Shown one piece after another: positions 1 through 6,948 of a stretch of DNA of 64,000 nucleotides. Below the pieces are notes generated by a model that searched no databases, was not told where the DNA came from, and saw nothing but the letters and a program-made list of their open reading frames with translations. Origin of the DNA: Alkaliphilus sp. B6464 (GTDB lineage Bacteria; Bacillota; Clostridia; Peptostreptococcales; Natronincolaceae). Location of the stretch: assembly GCF_018141165.1 (NCBI RefSeq), contig NZ_CP058557.1, positions 2,108,001 to 2,172,000 on the forward strand. Reading direction: 5' to 3'. Position 1 is the first letter of the stretch. Every line of letters starts with the position of its first letter. A program made the translations under genes and the position numbers.

Positions 1-23
1 GTAATTTGGAATGCTTAAATCAA

Positions 24-53
24 GGGTGGGGCTTAGGCTGTACCCTATTTTTT
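24..53 (+). terminator. Copy of the repeated GGGTAGAGC-type terminator
   Basis: A GGGTGGGGCTTAGGCTGTACCC hairpin (split stem GGGT-RG-GC/GC-TRTACCC) followed by six T. It matches about a dozen other hairpins in this window that close micro-gene cassettes, so a similar micro-gene probably lies just upstream of the window edge. Confidence 0.7.
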
Positions 54-129
54 ATGTCTGTTTTTACTCTTTACACGGAACTGATGTTCTGGTAATATAT
101 AATTAAGAACACACGTTTGGAGTGATGAC

Positions 130-375
130 ATGGTAAATCAATCATTAAAGTACTCATTAAGTAACCATAAAGTAATAGAAATTATGTATATGAAAGACTT
201 AGAAATAACTCAAAGAAGAATCCAGGTATTGAAGATGGATAATGAAATAATAAAAGCCTTGGACATAAGTAAGGGACAATTAAGGACCTTTAAAATAGAT
301 AACATACTATCAGCAATAGATACAAAATTAATTGATAGTAGCGAAGGTATAAAGGGGAATTATCATGTTAACTGA
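130..375 (+). CDS. Stand-alone WYL-like domain protein, prophage-associated
   Basis: An 81-residue protein. Residues about 5-65 resemble a minimal WYL (SH3-barrel-like ligand-binding) domain: KVIEIMYM, then ITQRRIQVLK, then RTFKIDNILSA. The start is ATG behind TTTGGAGTGATGAC. It overlaps the next ORF by 11 bases, which suggests translational coupling. WYL domains usually sit C-terminal to a winged helix in transcription regulators; here the WYL part is a separate gene placed before the winged helix. Paralogues are at 2934 and 38733. A role in prophage gene control is inference. Confidence 0.65.
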   Translation: MVNQSLKYSLSNHKVIEIMYMKDLEITQRRIQVLKMDNEIIKALDISKGQLRTFKIDNILSAIDTKLIDSSEGIKGNYHVN

Positions 376-604
376 AAGACAAATGGGAATTTTAAAAGCA
401 ATACATCAATATATACAGGCTAATAGTATAAGTCCAACTGTAAGGAATATTGTAGATTTAGTAGGAGTAAAATCAAGTAGTACAGTACATGGACATCTTA
501 GTAGTTTAGAAAAGGAAGGATATATAGCTAAGATAGATGGTAGTCCAAGGTCTATAAGTATAACCGAAAAGGGAATAAGTGCACTAGAAGAATATAAGAA
601 ATAG
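365..604 (+). CDS. LexA-type winged-helix DNA-binding protein without protease domain
   Basis: A 79-residue protein matching only the LexA N-terminal DNA-binding domain: LTERQMGILKAIHQYIQANS, SPTVRNIVDLVGVKSSSTVH, then GYIAKIDGSPRSISI as the wing. Full LexA is about 200 residues and has an S24 autoprotease domain; none follows here. It starts inside the end of the WYL gene, so the pair probably works as one two-chain regulator. A hairpin terminator follows directly. The target is unknown. Confidence 0.75.
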   Translation: MLTERQMGILKAIHQYIQANSISPTVRNIVDLVGVKSSSTVHGHLSSLEKEGYIAKIDGSPRSISITEKGISALEEYKK

Positions 605-612
605 AAAAAAGG

Positions 613-643
613 GCGATAATCTAATTAAAGACTATCGCTTTTT
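613..643 (+). terminator. Terminator of the WYL/wHTH pair
   Basis: GCGATAATC and ACTATCGC arms around a short loop, then TTTTT. The same hairpin follows the paralogue at 39214 and, in altered form, the gene ending at 1760. Confidence 0.8.
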
Positions 644-977
644 ATGTTGCGGTTGGCATTGCCTACTGGTTGCTAACCATGGGGACATTTTCTAAAAAGT
701 CAATAAACGATAATAAGATACTATAAAACAAATAGTTTTGTTTAAAACTGTTGGAATATCTACATTGCAAAAGAGTTTAAAATATAATAAACTATATTAG
801 AATAAAAGATTTATTCATAACCTATATCTAATATTCTGATTTGGGAAAATGTAGAATTAATCTTACAAAAAATTTATATGTTCTTTATCTTGAATTACCA
901 TTGATATTTCATTAATTGCTTGCTAATTAAGGATGTAGTACAATAATCTTATATTTAGATAGAAAAGGGGGATTTTT
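644..977. other. Gene-free AT-rich interval
   Basis: No coding potential or RNA gene recognised. It probably holds the promoter of the gene at 978, but I could not pick a convincing -35/-10 pair. Confidence 0.5.
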
Positions 978-1760
978 ATGGGATTATTCGGAAAAAAAGA
1001 AATGTGCTCAATTTGTAATAATCATGAAGGGAAAAACAAATTAAGTGGGCACGTTGCTTGTAATCACTGTTTTGCAAATGGCAGATACTTTTTAAGTCCA
1101 GTAGAGATTATGAATTCTAAAAATCTGGAGTTATCAGTAATGATAGATGCAGTTAATAAAGCCACAAGAAGTGAAGAACTAAGCAATGTATTCTCTACTA
1201 CACAGCAAATCGCAGATAATTTTTACATTGATGAAAATAACAGACTTTGGGCTGTTATCGTTGATACATTTAATGAAAAAAAGAGAATAGTATTTAAATT
1301 TGAGGATGTGGCTGCATTTGAATTACTACAGGATGGAGAAACAATAACTAAGGGAGGAATAGGATCTGTAGTTACTGGAAGTTTAATAGCTCGTGACATG
1401 GGGGCTATTATTGGAGGATTAATAGGTAGTAAGCAAACAAAAAAAGTAATCCAAAAATTTGAAATAAGAGTTGATTTGAAAGACTCATTTAAACCTTTTT
1501 ATATTAATTTATTAAAAGGAGTGGGCTGGGGAACTAGTATAAAATCAGACTCTCTTCCATATAAAACAGCTTGTAAGGATGCTGAGAATATACTATCAGC
1601 TTTATCAAGACTTACGGATTTAGGAGGAAGTGTTGAAGAATCGAGCGTAACTTCAACTAGTTTATCTGATGAGATTATAAAGTTAAAAGCATTATTTGAT
1701 GAAGGCATACTTACAGAAGAAGAGTTTAATGCTGCAAAGGCAAGATTATTGCAACAGTAA
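978..1760 (+). CDS. Zinc-ribbon / SHOCT domain protein
   Basis: A 260-residue soluble protein with three visible parts. The N-terminus has a Cys4 zinc ribbon (CSICNN...CNHC, residues about 10-32), as in DUF4428-type proteins. The middle resembles a PH-like or ligand-binding fold with a glycine-rich stretch (GGIGSVVTGSLIARDMGAII). The last 30 residues form a SHOCT domain (LKALFDEGILTEEEFNAAKA), a short oligomerisation motif. The RBS is AAAAGGGGG and a hairpin follows the stop. Such proteins are common in phage and mobile DNA of Firmicutes; the function is not known. Confidence 0.75.
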   Translation: MGLFGKKEMCSICNNHEGKNKLSGHVACNHCFANGRYFLSPVEIMNSKNLELSVMIDAVNKATRSEELSNVFSTTQQIADNFYIDENNRLWAVIVDTFNEKKRIVFKFEDVAAFELLQDGETITKGGIGSVVTGSLIARDMGAIIGGLIGSKQTKKVIQKFEIRVDLKDSFKPFYINLLKGVGWGTSIKSDSLPYKTACKDAENILSALSRLTDLGGSVEESSVTSTSLSDEIIKLKALFDEGILTEEEFNAAKARLLQQ

Positions 1761-1781
1761 TATGATGTTTTGAAATAAAAA

Positions 1782-1812
1782 AGTGATAATCTATTAGGAC
1801 TATCGCTTTTTA
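1782..1812 (+). terminator. Terminator after the SHOCT gene
   Basis: GTGATAATC and GACTATCGC arms followed by TTTTTAT, a variant of the hairpin at 613-643. Confidence 0.7.
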
Positions 1813-1867
1813 TATTGTGGTTATAATCAAAAGTATTGATTTTAGCAATAATAATGGGGGAATTTAT

Positions 1868-2851
1868 GTGAAAATATGTGAGTATTGTGAAACAAAGACA
1901 CTAGATGATGTTATGCGATGTAAGAGTTGTGGCTCAAAAGAATTTAAAAATATATGTGAAAACTGTGGAGATATATTTTCTGGAACTACATGCCCTAAAT
2001 GTAGGGTAACAATTAGCGATAAGCCGCGCATTTGCTATGATTGCGGGAAGAAAACATACCTTAAAATATGCGAGTATTGTGAAGCTGATCGTGTTAACAG
2101 GAAACAGAACATACCTACTTATACAAACGCTAACATAAGCAATACTCAGATGCCATACGAAACGAAAAAGAAATCCAAATCAGCATTAGAAATAATTGCT
2201 GTATTTATTATCATTTCAGTTATTGTTATTGGCAGCCCACACATTATGGCAACTATTATAAATGAAAATAATGCAAAACTTCCAGATAATTTATCTGACA
2301 TGGATATACTTACTTTTCCAGGGCATCCGAAATTTTATGGAAAGTATGGCGAAGCAAAACGCTTTTGGATAAAATATAGAAAGAAAGTTAAAGTAGTAAA
2401 TGCAATGGAGACTATTTACAATAATGATGCATTATTGCTTGTAACAACTGGTAATGAAGATAAAGGTGTGATAACAAAGGTTATTATAAATTTTCCGAAG
2501 TCAAATGAACTGACTATAGACGATGTTTTAAAAGTAGTTTGCGAATATATTGATTATGATATTATAGAAAAATATTATTCATTTAATGAATCTTTTCATG
2601 AAACACATGTGGATGGTGACTATGAAGGATTCCACTATGTTATGAAACTGAATGAAGAAGGTAAAGCTGCTAATAAAAGTGGAGAAGTATATTATCAAGA
2701 TAAATTTGCATTTAACATAGGACGACTTAAAAACAATGAGCAATGGACTGCTGAGATTAGTTATATGATGTACAAAGGAGAACATGATAAATTTCATCCC
2801 AAAGCATACAATGTAGAAAACTGGGATATAGACTTAAATAAATTTAAATGA
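1868..2851 (+). CDS. Zinc-ribbon membrane protein of unknown function
   Basis: A 327-residue protein. I chose GTG at 1868 because GGGGGAATTTAT precedes it and the Cys pairs begin at once (KICEYCETK). Four CxxC-type pairs lie within the first 85 residues, one transmembrane helix (ALEIIAVFIIISVIVIGS) follows at about 115-135, and then comes an acidic/aromatic outside domain of about 190 residues. The layout resembles zinc-ribbon-plus-membrane-anchor proteins of Firmicutes. The outer domain was not recognised. Confidence 0.7.
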   Translation: MKICEYCETKTLDDVMRCKSCGSKEFKNICENCGDIFSGTTCPKCRVTISDKPRICYDCGKKTYLKICEYCEADRVNRKQNIPTYTNANISNTQMPYETKKKSKSALEIIAVFIIISVIVIGSPHIMATIINENNAKLPDNLSDMDILTFPGHPKFYGKYGEAKRFWIKYRKKVKVVNAMETIYNNDALLLVTTGNEDKGVITKVIINFPKSNELTIDDVLKVVCEYIDYDIIEKYYSFNESFHETHVDGDYEGFHYVMKLNEEGKAANKSGEVYYQDKFAFNIGRLKNNEQWTAEISYMMYKGEHDKFHPKAYNVENWDIDLNKFK

Positions 2852-2933
2852 TTTTAAAAAAACTACATATTTACGTAATATTATTATAAGATTCGCAATA
2901 GGGAATTGAACTCCATTCTATACTGAGAGATAA

Positions 2934-3221
2934 ATGTATATGAAAGGTTTAGAAATAACTCAAAGAAGAATCCAGGTACTTAAAACGGATAGTGAAACTA
3001 TAAAAGCCTTAGACGTAGACAAAGGGGAGCTTAGGACTTTTAAAGTAGAGAACCCAACTGTAAGGAATATTAGAGATTTAGTAGGAGTAAAATCAAGCAG
3101 CACGGTACATGGATACCTTACTGCTTTAGAGCATGAAGGATATATTACCAAAGTAGAAGGCAGTCCAAGATCTATAGCTATAACCGAAAAAGGACTAAAT
3201 CTAATTAATACTAAAGAGTAA
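2934..3221 (+). CDS. Hybrid WYL/LexA-wHTH protein with internal deletion
   Basis: A 95-residue protein whose first 40 residues copy the WYL ORF (ITQRRIQVLK, then LRTFKVEN) and then jump directly to the middle of the winged helix (PTVRNIRDLVGVKSSSTVHG). The end of the WYL domain and helix 1 of the wHTH are missing, so it looks like a deletion fusion of a pair like 130-604. The frame is open throughout and the spacing to the next gene is short (14 bp), so it may be expressed, but it lacks part of both folds. No good RBS is seen before the ATG. Confidence 0.6.
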   Translation: MYMKGLEITQRRIQVLKTDSETIKALDVDKGELRTFKVENPTVRNIRDLVGVKSSSTVHGYLTALEHEGYITKVEGSPRSIAITEKGLNLINTKE

Positions 3222-3235
3222 AAAGGGGTGCGATA

Positions 3236-3385
3236 ATGAGTAAAATAAAAGTAGAGATTGTAAATCCAGAAGCAATACCAGCTGCAAGAGACAAATTAAC
3301 ATTAATGCTTATAGAGTTAATGGAGGAAAAATTGTATAAAGAAAAAGTAAAGGATCTCGAAATAAAATTGACTGATGTCAAATAG
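3236..3385 (+). CDS. Short phage-type protein (VNPEAI family in this window)
   Basis: A 49-residue protein starting MSKIKVEIVNPEAIPAARDK behind AAAAGGGGTGCG. The second half is charged and helical. A frameshifted homologue lies at 7765-7928 (KLKVAIVNPEAIDGAKKK). Both are neighbours of HTH genes of the excisionase/phage-repressor type, so this is a conserved early prophage gene; the molecular role is unknown. Confidence 0.6.
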   Translation: MSKIKVEIVNPEAIPAARDKLTLMLIELMEEKLYKEKVKDLEIKLTDVK

Positions 3386-3497
3386 AACAACATAAGACAA
3401 GTTTCCATTCGGGTTACATTAATACAGATAAATTTATTCGGTATATGAAAAAAGAAATTGAAAATTAGATGAATCATAGAACAAAGGAGACAATTAA

Positions 3498-3793
3498 ATG
3501 GATAAACTATTAACTCAAAAAGATTTGGCTGAAAAGTGGCAAGTTGATGTTGCTACTATAACTAAGTATAGAAATGAAGGAGTTATAACACCTTGTAAAG
3601 GTATCCCAGCCATAAGGTTTAGTCGCCAACATATTGCTGAACTAGAAGGTGTAAGACTAGAAAGAAGAAAGATTCTCTCCAATCGAAAGAAGAAAATTAG
3701 AATTGGAAATTGAGAAAAGAAAATGAGTTGCTAAAAGAGTATGCTAGAAATATTTTTCAGCAGAGTGCTATGTTTATCGGAATGTTAAAGTAG
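3498..3793 (+). pseudogene. Frameshifted phage helix-turn-helix protein
   Basis: The first 58 residues read as an HTH domain (LLTQKDLAEKWQVDVATITK, then GIPAIRFSRQHIAELEGV). The open frame ends at 3713 with a spurious tail. The expected continuation is in other frames: RFSPIERRKLELEIEK in +1 from about 3672, then ENELLKEYARNIFQQSAMF to a stop at 3791-3793. Two small indels therefore break a roughly 95-residue gene. Either a shortened 71-residue HTH protein is still made, or the gene is dead. Confidence 0.7.
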
Positions 3794-3794
3794 G

Positions 3795-3833
3795 AAAAGG
3801 TGATAGTCTTTTGTAGATTATCACCTTTTTTTA
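3795..3833 (+). terminator. Terminator after the HTH pseudogene
   Basis: AAAGGTGATA and TTATCACCTTT arms around a 13-nt loop, running into seven T. Confidence 0.8.
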
Positions 3834-4035
3834 TTCCCACAAACTTCCCATTTTACATATAAACCTATAAAATATAACTATCTTAAAAAAGGTGTCCTAA
3901 AAGTGTCCTTTTACTCTTTTAAATAGTATTTTATAATTTACAATAGAAAAGCATATAAATAAACAAACGTGTATTTTACTGCGTTTGGTATAAAATATTA
4001 CATAATATTTAGTCATGTTTTAAGGCTTCTAAGAA

Positions 4036-4080
4036 CTGCAAAACCTTTATTCCCCAGTTCAAATCTGGGTGTCGCCTCCA
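4036..4080 (+). repeat. tRNA-Cys 3' fragment, prophage attachment core
   Basis: This matches the 3' part of a tRNA-Cys(GCA) gene: anticodon loop CTGCAAA, 3' anticodon strand ACCTT, a perfect T-arm (CCCAG, TTCAAAT, CTGGG), then acceptor strand and CCA. The 5' side is not tRNA: AAGAA replaces the AAGGT needed to pair with ACCTT, and no D-arm or 5' acceptor is present. A tRNA 3' end next to an integrase gene is the classic tyrosine-recombinase attachment site. It is not a functional tRNA. Confidence 0.8.
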
Positions 4081-4096
4081 AATAAATACAAAAATA

Positions 4097-4501
4097 TTAT
4101 TTTATTTTTTCTACTGCTTGGTTGAATAAATCAGCAGTAGATTTTTTTATATCTTCTTTTACATGAATATAAATATCATCCGTTGTACTTACTCTTGAAT
4201 GTCTTAGTCTTTTAGATATTTCCTGGCTAGATGCACCTAACTCAAATAATATAGTTGCATGGGAATGTCTTAGTGGTCTACCATCTTCCCAGCTACATAC
4301 AAAATCTAACTCTATTCCGGTTTTTAATTTGTGTTTTTTATATTCTTTATCTATTTGCTTTAGTTTATCCAGTAGATCGTTTGTCATAGCTACTGTGTCT
4401 TTTGAAGATTCGGTTTTTGGTCCTTCTAACACTGGACCCTCTTTTGTTTTTTCAACCATATCAGGAGATGTAGCATAGTCAACTGGATTTTTATCGATCA
4501 T
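4097..4501 (-). pseudogene. Tyrosine integrase with two internal deletions
   Basis: A 134-residue ORF retaining three separated pieces of a phage integrase: IDKNPVDYATSPDMVEKTKE (core-binding/linker), VLEGPKTESSKDTVAM through SWEDGRPL, and RHSHATILFELGASSQEISK to STTDDIYIHVKEDIKK with the nucleophile Tyr. The segment carrying catalytic Arg I is missing between the first two, and about 30 residues before the RHSH motif are missing. Upstream sequence still resembles integrase but has a TGA in frame. The gene ends 16 bp from the tRNA-Cys att fragment, so this is the dead integrase of that element. Confidence 0.8.
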
Positions 4502-4630
4502 ATCTCAACCTACAGCCTTATCCATATACTGTAGAATTATTTATTAAAACGATTAGAAAGAAACAAGCTGTACATTATGAGAAATAGCGATGTAACTATT
4601 AAAATTTAAAATAATAATGTTCTTTAAAAA

Positions 4631-4647
4631 CTGAATAATACGGTATT
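4631..4647. repeat. Left 17-bp inverted repeat around the 4740 gene
   Basis: CTGAATAATACGGTATT is the exact reverse complement of 5040-5056. The two arms flank a 426-bp unit containing a single small membrane-protein gene. Confidence 0.7.
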
Positions 4648-4739
4648 GAAAAATCAAGAATTTACTATAATAATATAGAAATACAGTATAATTTTGTTAA
4701 TAGGTAAGTAGATAGTAATTCGCAAAGGGGTATGAGATA

Positions 4740-4973
4740 ATGAAAGCAAATTTATCAAAAATTTTATTTGGTATTGGCACAGTATTATTGATATGCTTTT
4801 TAGGTGGTTTAGTGTATATAACCTATGATTATAATACAAATACGGCTTATACCTATGGTTCTACACCATTGTACGTTTATTACTATATTCATGGTTTCAT
4901 ATTTTTGCTACCAAGTATTCTATGCTTTATAGTATCTCTAGTATTAAAACTAAAGTCAAAGATTAAAGCTTAA
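4740..4973 (+). CDS. Small two-helix membrane protein
   Basis: A 77-residue protein with two hydrophobic helices (ILFGIGTVLLICFLGGLVYI at about 8-27 and GFIFLLPSILCFIVSLVLKL at about 51-71) joined by a Tyr-rich loop. The RBS AAAGGGGT lies 10 bp before the ATG. The gene sits alone between 17-bp inverted repeats inside prophage DNA. I do not recognise the family; small membrane cargo or a lysogenic conversion gene is possible. Confidence 0.55.
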   Translation: MKANLSKILFGIGTVLLICFLGGLVYITYDYNTNTAYTYGSTPLYVYYYIHGFIFLLPSILCFIVSLVLKLKSKIKA

Positions 4974-5039
4974 CTAAAATAGCAAAGTAGGACTTTAAAT
5001 TATATAGATATTCATCATGAAATATAAATATTTTATCTT

Positions 5040-5078
5040 AATACCGTATTATTCAGAAATGAATAAGCGGTATTTTTT
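5040..5078 (+). terminator. Hairpin terminator and right inverted repeat
   Basis: AATACCG...TTATTC / GAATAA..CGGTATT stem followed by TTTTTT. The left arm is also the right member of the 17-bp inverted repeat. An almost identical hairpin lies at 35121-35160 before the second RinA-like gene. Confidence 0.7.
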
Positions 5079-5437
5079 ATGTGATAATCTAAGGTTTCTG
5101 TACAGATAAATTAAAAAGGGGGCATAAGATGCTAGGGATAAAAACATATAAGGATCTACAATTAGAAAAGGAAATAATTGAGGATAGAATAGAACAATTA
5201 AAACAAAATCAAAAGCTTTTAGCCAAGGAGTTAAGAGGTCCAGTAGATATAGCTGCTATAGATTATTCTAAAGATAAAGGAGTAGGGATAACTCCAAGAC
5301 AATTAGAGGGTGTGCTAGTGGAAACTATGCAATTGGACAGTATGATTTACCTAGAGGAAGAAAGATTAAAGAATACTATTAGGACTATACAAAAGATTGA
5401 TGCAAGATTACAACAGCTAGAGGGATTACATTATAGA
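5040..5437. repeat. RinA-like gene block shared with 35121-35518
   Basis: The hairpin, the roughly 70-bp leader and the first 300 bp of the RinA-like gene are near-identical in both copies. After GGATTACATTATA the two diverge completely: this copy joins an IS91-type transposase tail, the other continues into its native HTH end. Confidence 0.85.
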
Positions 5438-5776
5438 AGGTATGGATTATACTCTCGAAGAAGAAATAAAATATCTAAGCAAATAGTTCATTTGTACAAT
5501 TTTATTAAACAAATGTCTATAGAAAAGTTACTTAAAGATAAAAAACAAGAATTAGAAAAGAAAAAGTCTTGGAAAGAAAGGATTATAGAGAATTTTGCTA
5601 GGAATCCTCTTTTATGTACTAGATGCAAAACTGAAAAAATTTTATGGAAGATATGGCATAAAGACTATGGGTTAATATATGATATAAAGGAGACTAAGAA
5701 TGTGGAGGATATATCATATGAGTCCTTTAGTGGAACACCGTTATGTAGAAAAATCATACAAATATCACTGTTTTGA
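5129..5776 (+). pseudogene. Chimera: RinA/ArpU-like phage regulator fused to IS91-type transposase tail
   Basis: Residues 1 to about 103 are a coiled-coil phage late-transcription regulator of the RinA/ArpU type (MLGIKTYKDLQLEKEIIEDR). From about residue 104 the sequence switches to RRYGLYSRRRNKISKQIVHL, NPLLCTRCKTEKILWKIWH and KDYGLIYD. The two last motifs are the zinc-knuckle and WH..YG.IYD ending of IS91/IS801-like transposases. The regulator has lost its sigma-region-4-like HTH, still visible in the copy at 35211. A transposition or deletion event made this open fusion; function is unlikely. Confidence 0.7.
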
Positions 5777-5879
5777 ATGTAAGTATTGGGAATGGGCTCC
5801 AGCTGATGTAGTAGATGAGTTCGCTGATGTGTATGTTTATTGCAGAATAGGAAATTTATACGACACAATTAACACCTAG
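5718..5879 (+). CDS. 53-aa Cys-rich phage-type small protein
   Basis: ATG at 5718 has a strong GTGGAGGAT RBS 8 bp upstream. The product MSPLVEHRYVEKSYKYHCFE continues CKYWEW and has another YCRIG, giving a possible three- or four-ligand metal site. It overlaps the end of the chimeric ORF in another frame, and the RBS makes it the more credible gene here. The family is not recognised. Confidence 0.5.
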   Translation: MSPLVEHRYVEKSYKYHCFECKYWEWAPADVVDEFADVYVYCRIGNLYDTINT

Positions 5880-5933
5880 AAGAGCTTTTTATGCCCTTCT
5901 TACAGTCGTAGGGCAAACACATATAAATTTTTA

Positions 5934-5948
5934 GGGCTTGGCCCTTTT
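5934..5948 (+). terminator. Short hairpin terminator
   Basis: GGGC TTG GCCC followed by TTTTA; a small stem that may end the 5718 transcript. Confidence 0.45.
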
Positions 5949-6015
5949 ATTTTCATGGATTAATAAGTATAATTTATTATGTGAAGCAAAAGAAAAGAGG
6001 GGAAGGAGATTTAAC

Positions 6016-6420
6016 TTGAATATAGATATTTCATATGAAATTCCAAATTCAAAAGAGTATAATAATTTAAGGATAATTGCAGGATTGAGTCCTAAGGATG
6101 AAGCAGCATCAGAAATAGGATTGAAAAATTCTATTTTTATGATTACTTTAAGAGATTCTGATAAATTAATTGGTATGGGAAGAATTATAGGAGATGGAGG
6201 ATGCCTTTATCATATAGTAGATATCGCTGTTGCTCCTTCTTATCAGGGTAATGGATTCGGTAATTTAATTATGTCAGAAATAACTAAATATCTAGATAAT
6301 CACGCACCAAAAGGCTCCTATGTAAGCCTAATTGCTGATGTTCCAGCTGATAGATTATACAAAAAGTTTGGATTTGATTATTCAGCACCAAAGTCTGTTG
6401 GCATGGCAAAAAGGTATTAA
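6016..6420 (+). CDS. GNAT-family N-acetyltransferase
   Basis: A 134-residue protein from TTG at 6016, chosen because GGGGAAGGAGATTT lies just upstream; the longer open frame from 5938 would start inside a terminator and has no RBS. The acetyl-CoA loop is YQGNGFGNLIM (about residues 78-88), preceded by the beta-strand LYHIVDIAVAPS and ending in the beta-bulge region YKKFGFDYS. The substrate is unknown. It lies within prophage remnants and is followed by its own terminator, so it is cargo or a host morgue gene. Confidence 0.8.
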   Translation: MNIDISYEIPNSKEYNNLRIIAGLSPKDEAASEIGLKNSIFMITLRDSDKLIGMGRIIGDGGCLYHIVDIAVAPSYQGNGFGNLIMSEITKYLDNHAPKGSYVSLIADVPADRLYKKFGFDYSAPKSVGMAKRY

Positions 6421-6490
6421 AATTAAAATTAACATTATCTAATACCTATATTTTATTTAACAAGAAGAGAATAGGTTTAATTTTACAAAA

Positions 6491-6519
6491 AAAGAACTTG
6501 GTTAACCCAGGTTCTTTTT
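6491..6519 (+). terminator. Terminator after the GNAT gene
   Basis: AAGAACTTGG / CCCAGGTTCTT stem around TTAA, followed by a T run. Confidence 0.75.
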
Positions 6520-6542
6520 AATTCTAGAAAGCAGGTGAAGTT

Positions 6543-6650
6543 ATGCAAAAATATATAGTAGTTATAGACCCAGGCCATGGTGGAAGTGATCCAGGAGCAG
6601 TAGGTCCTACAGGATTAAAAGAAAGCCATATATATTGCAAACAAAGATGA
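6543..6650 (+). pseudogene. N-terminal fragment of phage amidase (Amidase_3)
   Basis: MQKYIVVIDPGHGGSDPGAV is the first beta-strand and zinc-histidine motif of an N-acetylmuramoyl-L-alanine amidase endolysin. Homology stops after GLKESH, and the sequence runs into the leader of a micro-gene unit like the one at 37350-37420. Only 35 residues remain of an expected roughly 180-250. The matching C-terminal part of such an amidase is found 29 kb away at 35593. Confidence 0.85.
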
Positions 6651-6699
6651 AGCCAATTATATATCACACCTCACTCAGTTTCGAAAGGTAGTAAAATAT

Positions 6700-6753
6700 A
6701 TGTTTTCTTTTATCTTCTTAATTATTTATATTATGTTGTGCGTATTGACGTAA
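6700..6753 (+). pseudogene. Decayed micro-protein copy
   Basis: A 17-codon ORF (MFSFIFLIIYIMLCVLT) with an AAGGTAGT RBS, clearly homologous at the DNA level to the 21-codon ORF at 37417. A one-base difference destroys the Cys/Arg tail. The standard cassette terminator follows. It is probably inactive. Confidence 0.5.
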
Positions 6754-6788
6754 GTTTTTTAATTGAAAAAGATAAAGGGAACATAATT

Positions 6789-6818
6789 AGGGTAGAGCTT
6801 AGGCTATACCTTTTTTTA
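6789..6818 (+). terminator. Cassette terminator
   Basis: GGGTAGAGCTTAGGCTATACC followed by seven T. Confidence 0.8.
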
Positions 6819-6838
6819 TTTTCAACATGAAATATAGA

Positions 6839-6865
6839 ACAGTTTATATGAAATTGCATAGTATG
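6839..6865 (+). promoter_or_regulatory. Sigma-K-like promoter of micro-gene 6949
   Basis: AC, 16 bp, CATAGTATG. This matches the late mother-cell consensus AC-N16-CATAnnnTA with one mismatch. It sits about 85 bp before the gene, as in the sister cassettes. Confidence 0.6.
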
Positions 6866-6948
6866 TATTACAACTAAGTATAGTCCTAAAAGGTAAATTA
6901 AGTTGTGTATTTAGCAGTACTTAAAATAAAAAAAGGTAGGTGTAATAC

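Larger units (their letters stand above)
26..643. repeat. Duplicated regulator block, also at 38603-39246
   Basis: The stretch from the hairpin through the WYL ORF, the LexA-like wHTH ORF and the GCGATAATC terminator is nearly identical by eye to 38603-39246 on the same strand. The shared part includes the upstream leader with TTCTGGTAATATATAAT. It shows that the left prophage remnant and the zapA/U32 remnant are related or have exchanged DNA. Confidence 0.85.

Noticed and set aside
3211-3477. 88-aa minus-strand ORF
   Set aside because: Antisense to the intact 3236 gene and rich in rare runs; no family seen.
4036-4080. Functional tRNA-Cys gene
   Set aside because: Only the 3' half matches; the 5' acceptor and D-arm are absent and the anticodon stem is unpaired.
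4654-4839. Minus-strand 61-aa ORF
   Set aside because: Opposes the better supported gene at 4740, low-complexity, no RBS.
5938-6015. N-terminal extension of the GNAT protein
   Set aside because: It starts inside a terminator hairpin, has no RBS, and the family begins near the TTG at 6016.
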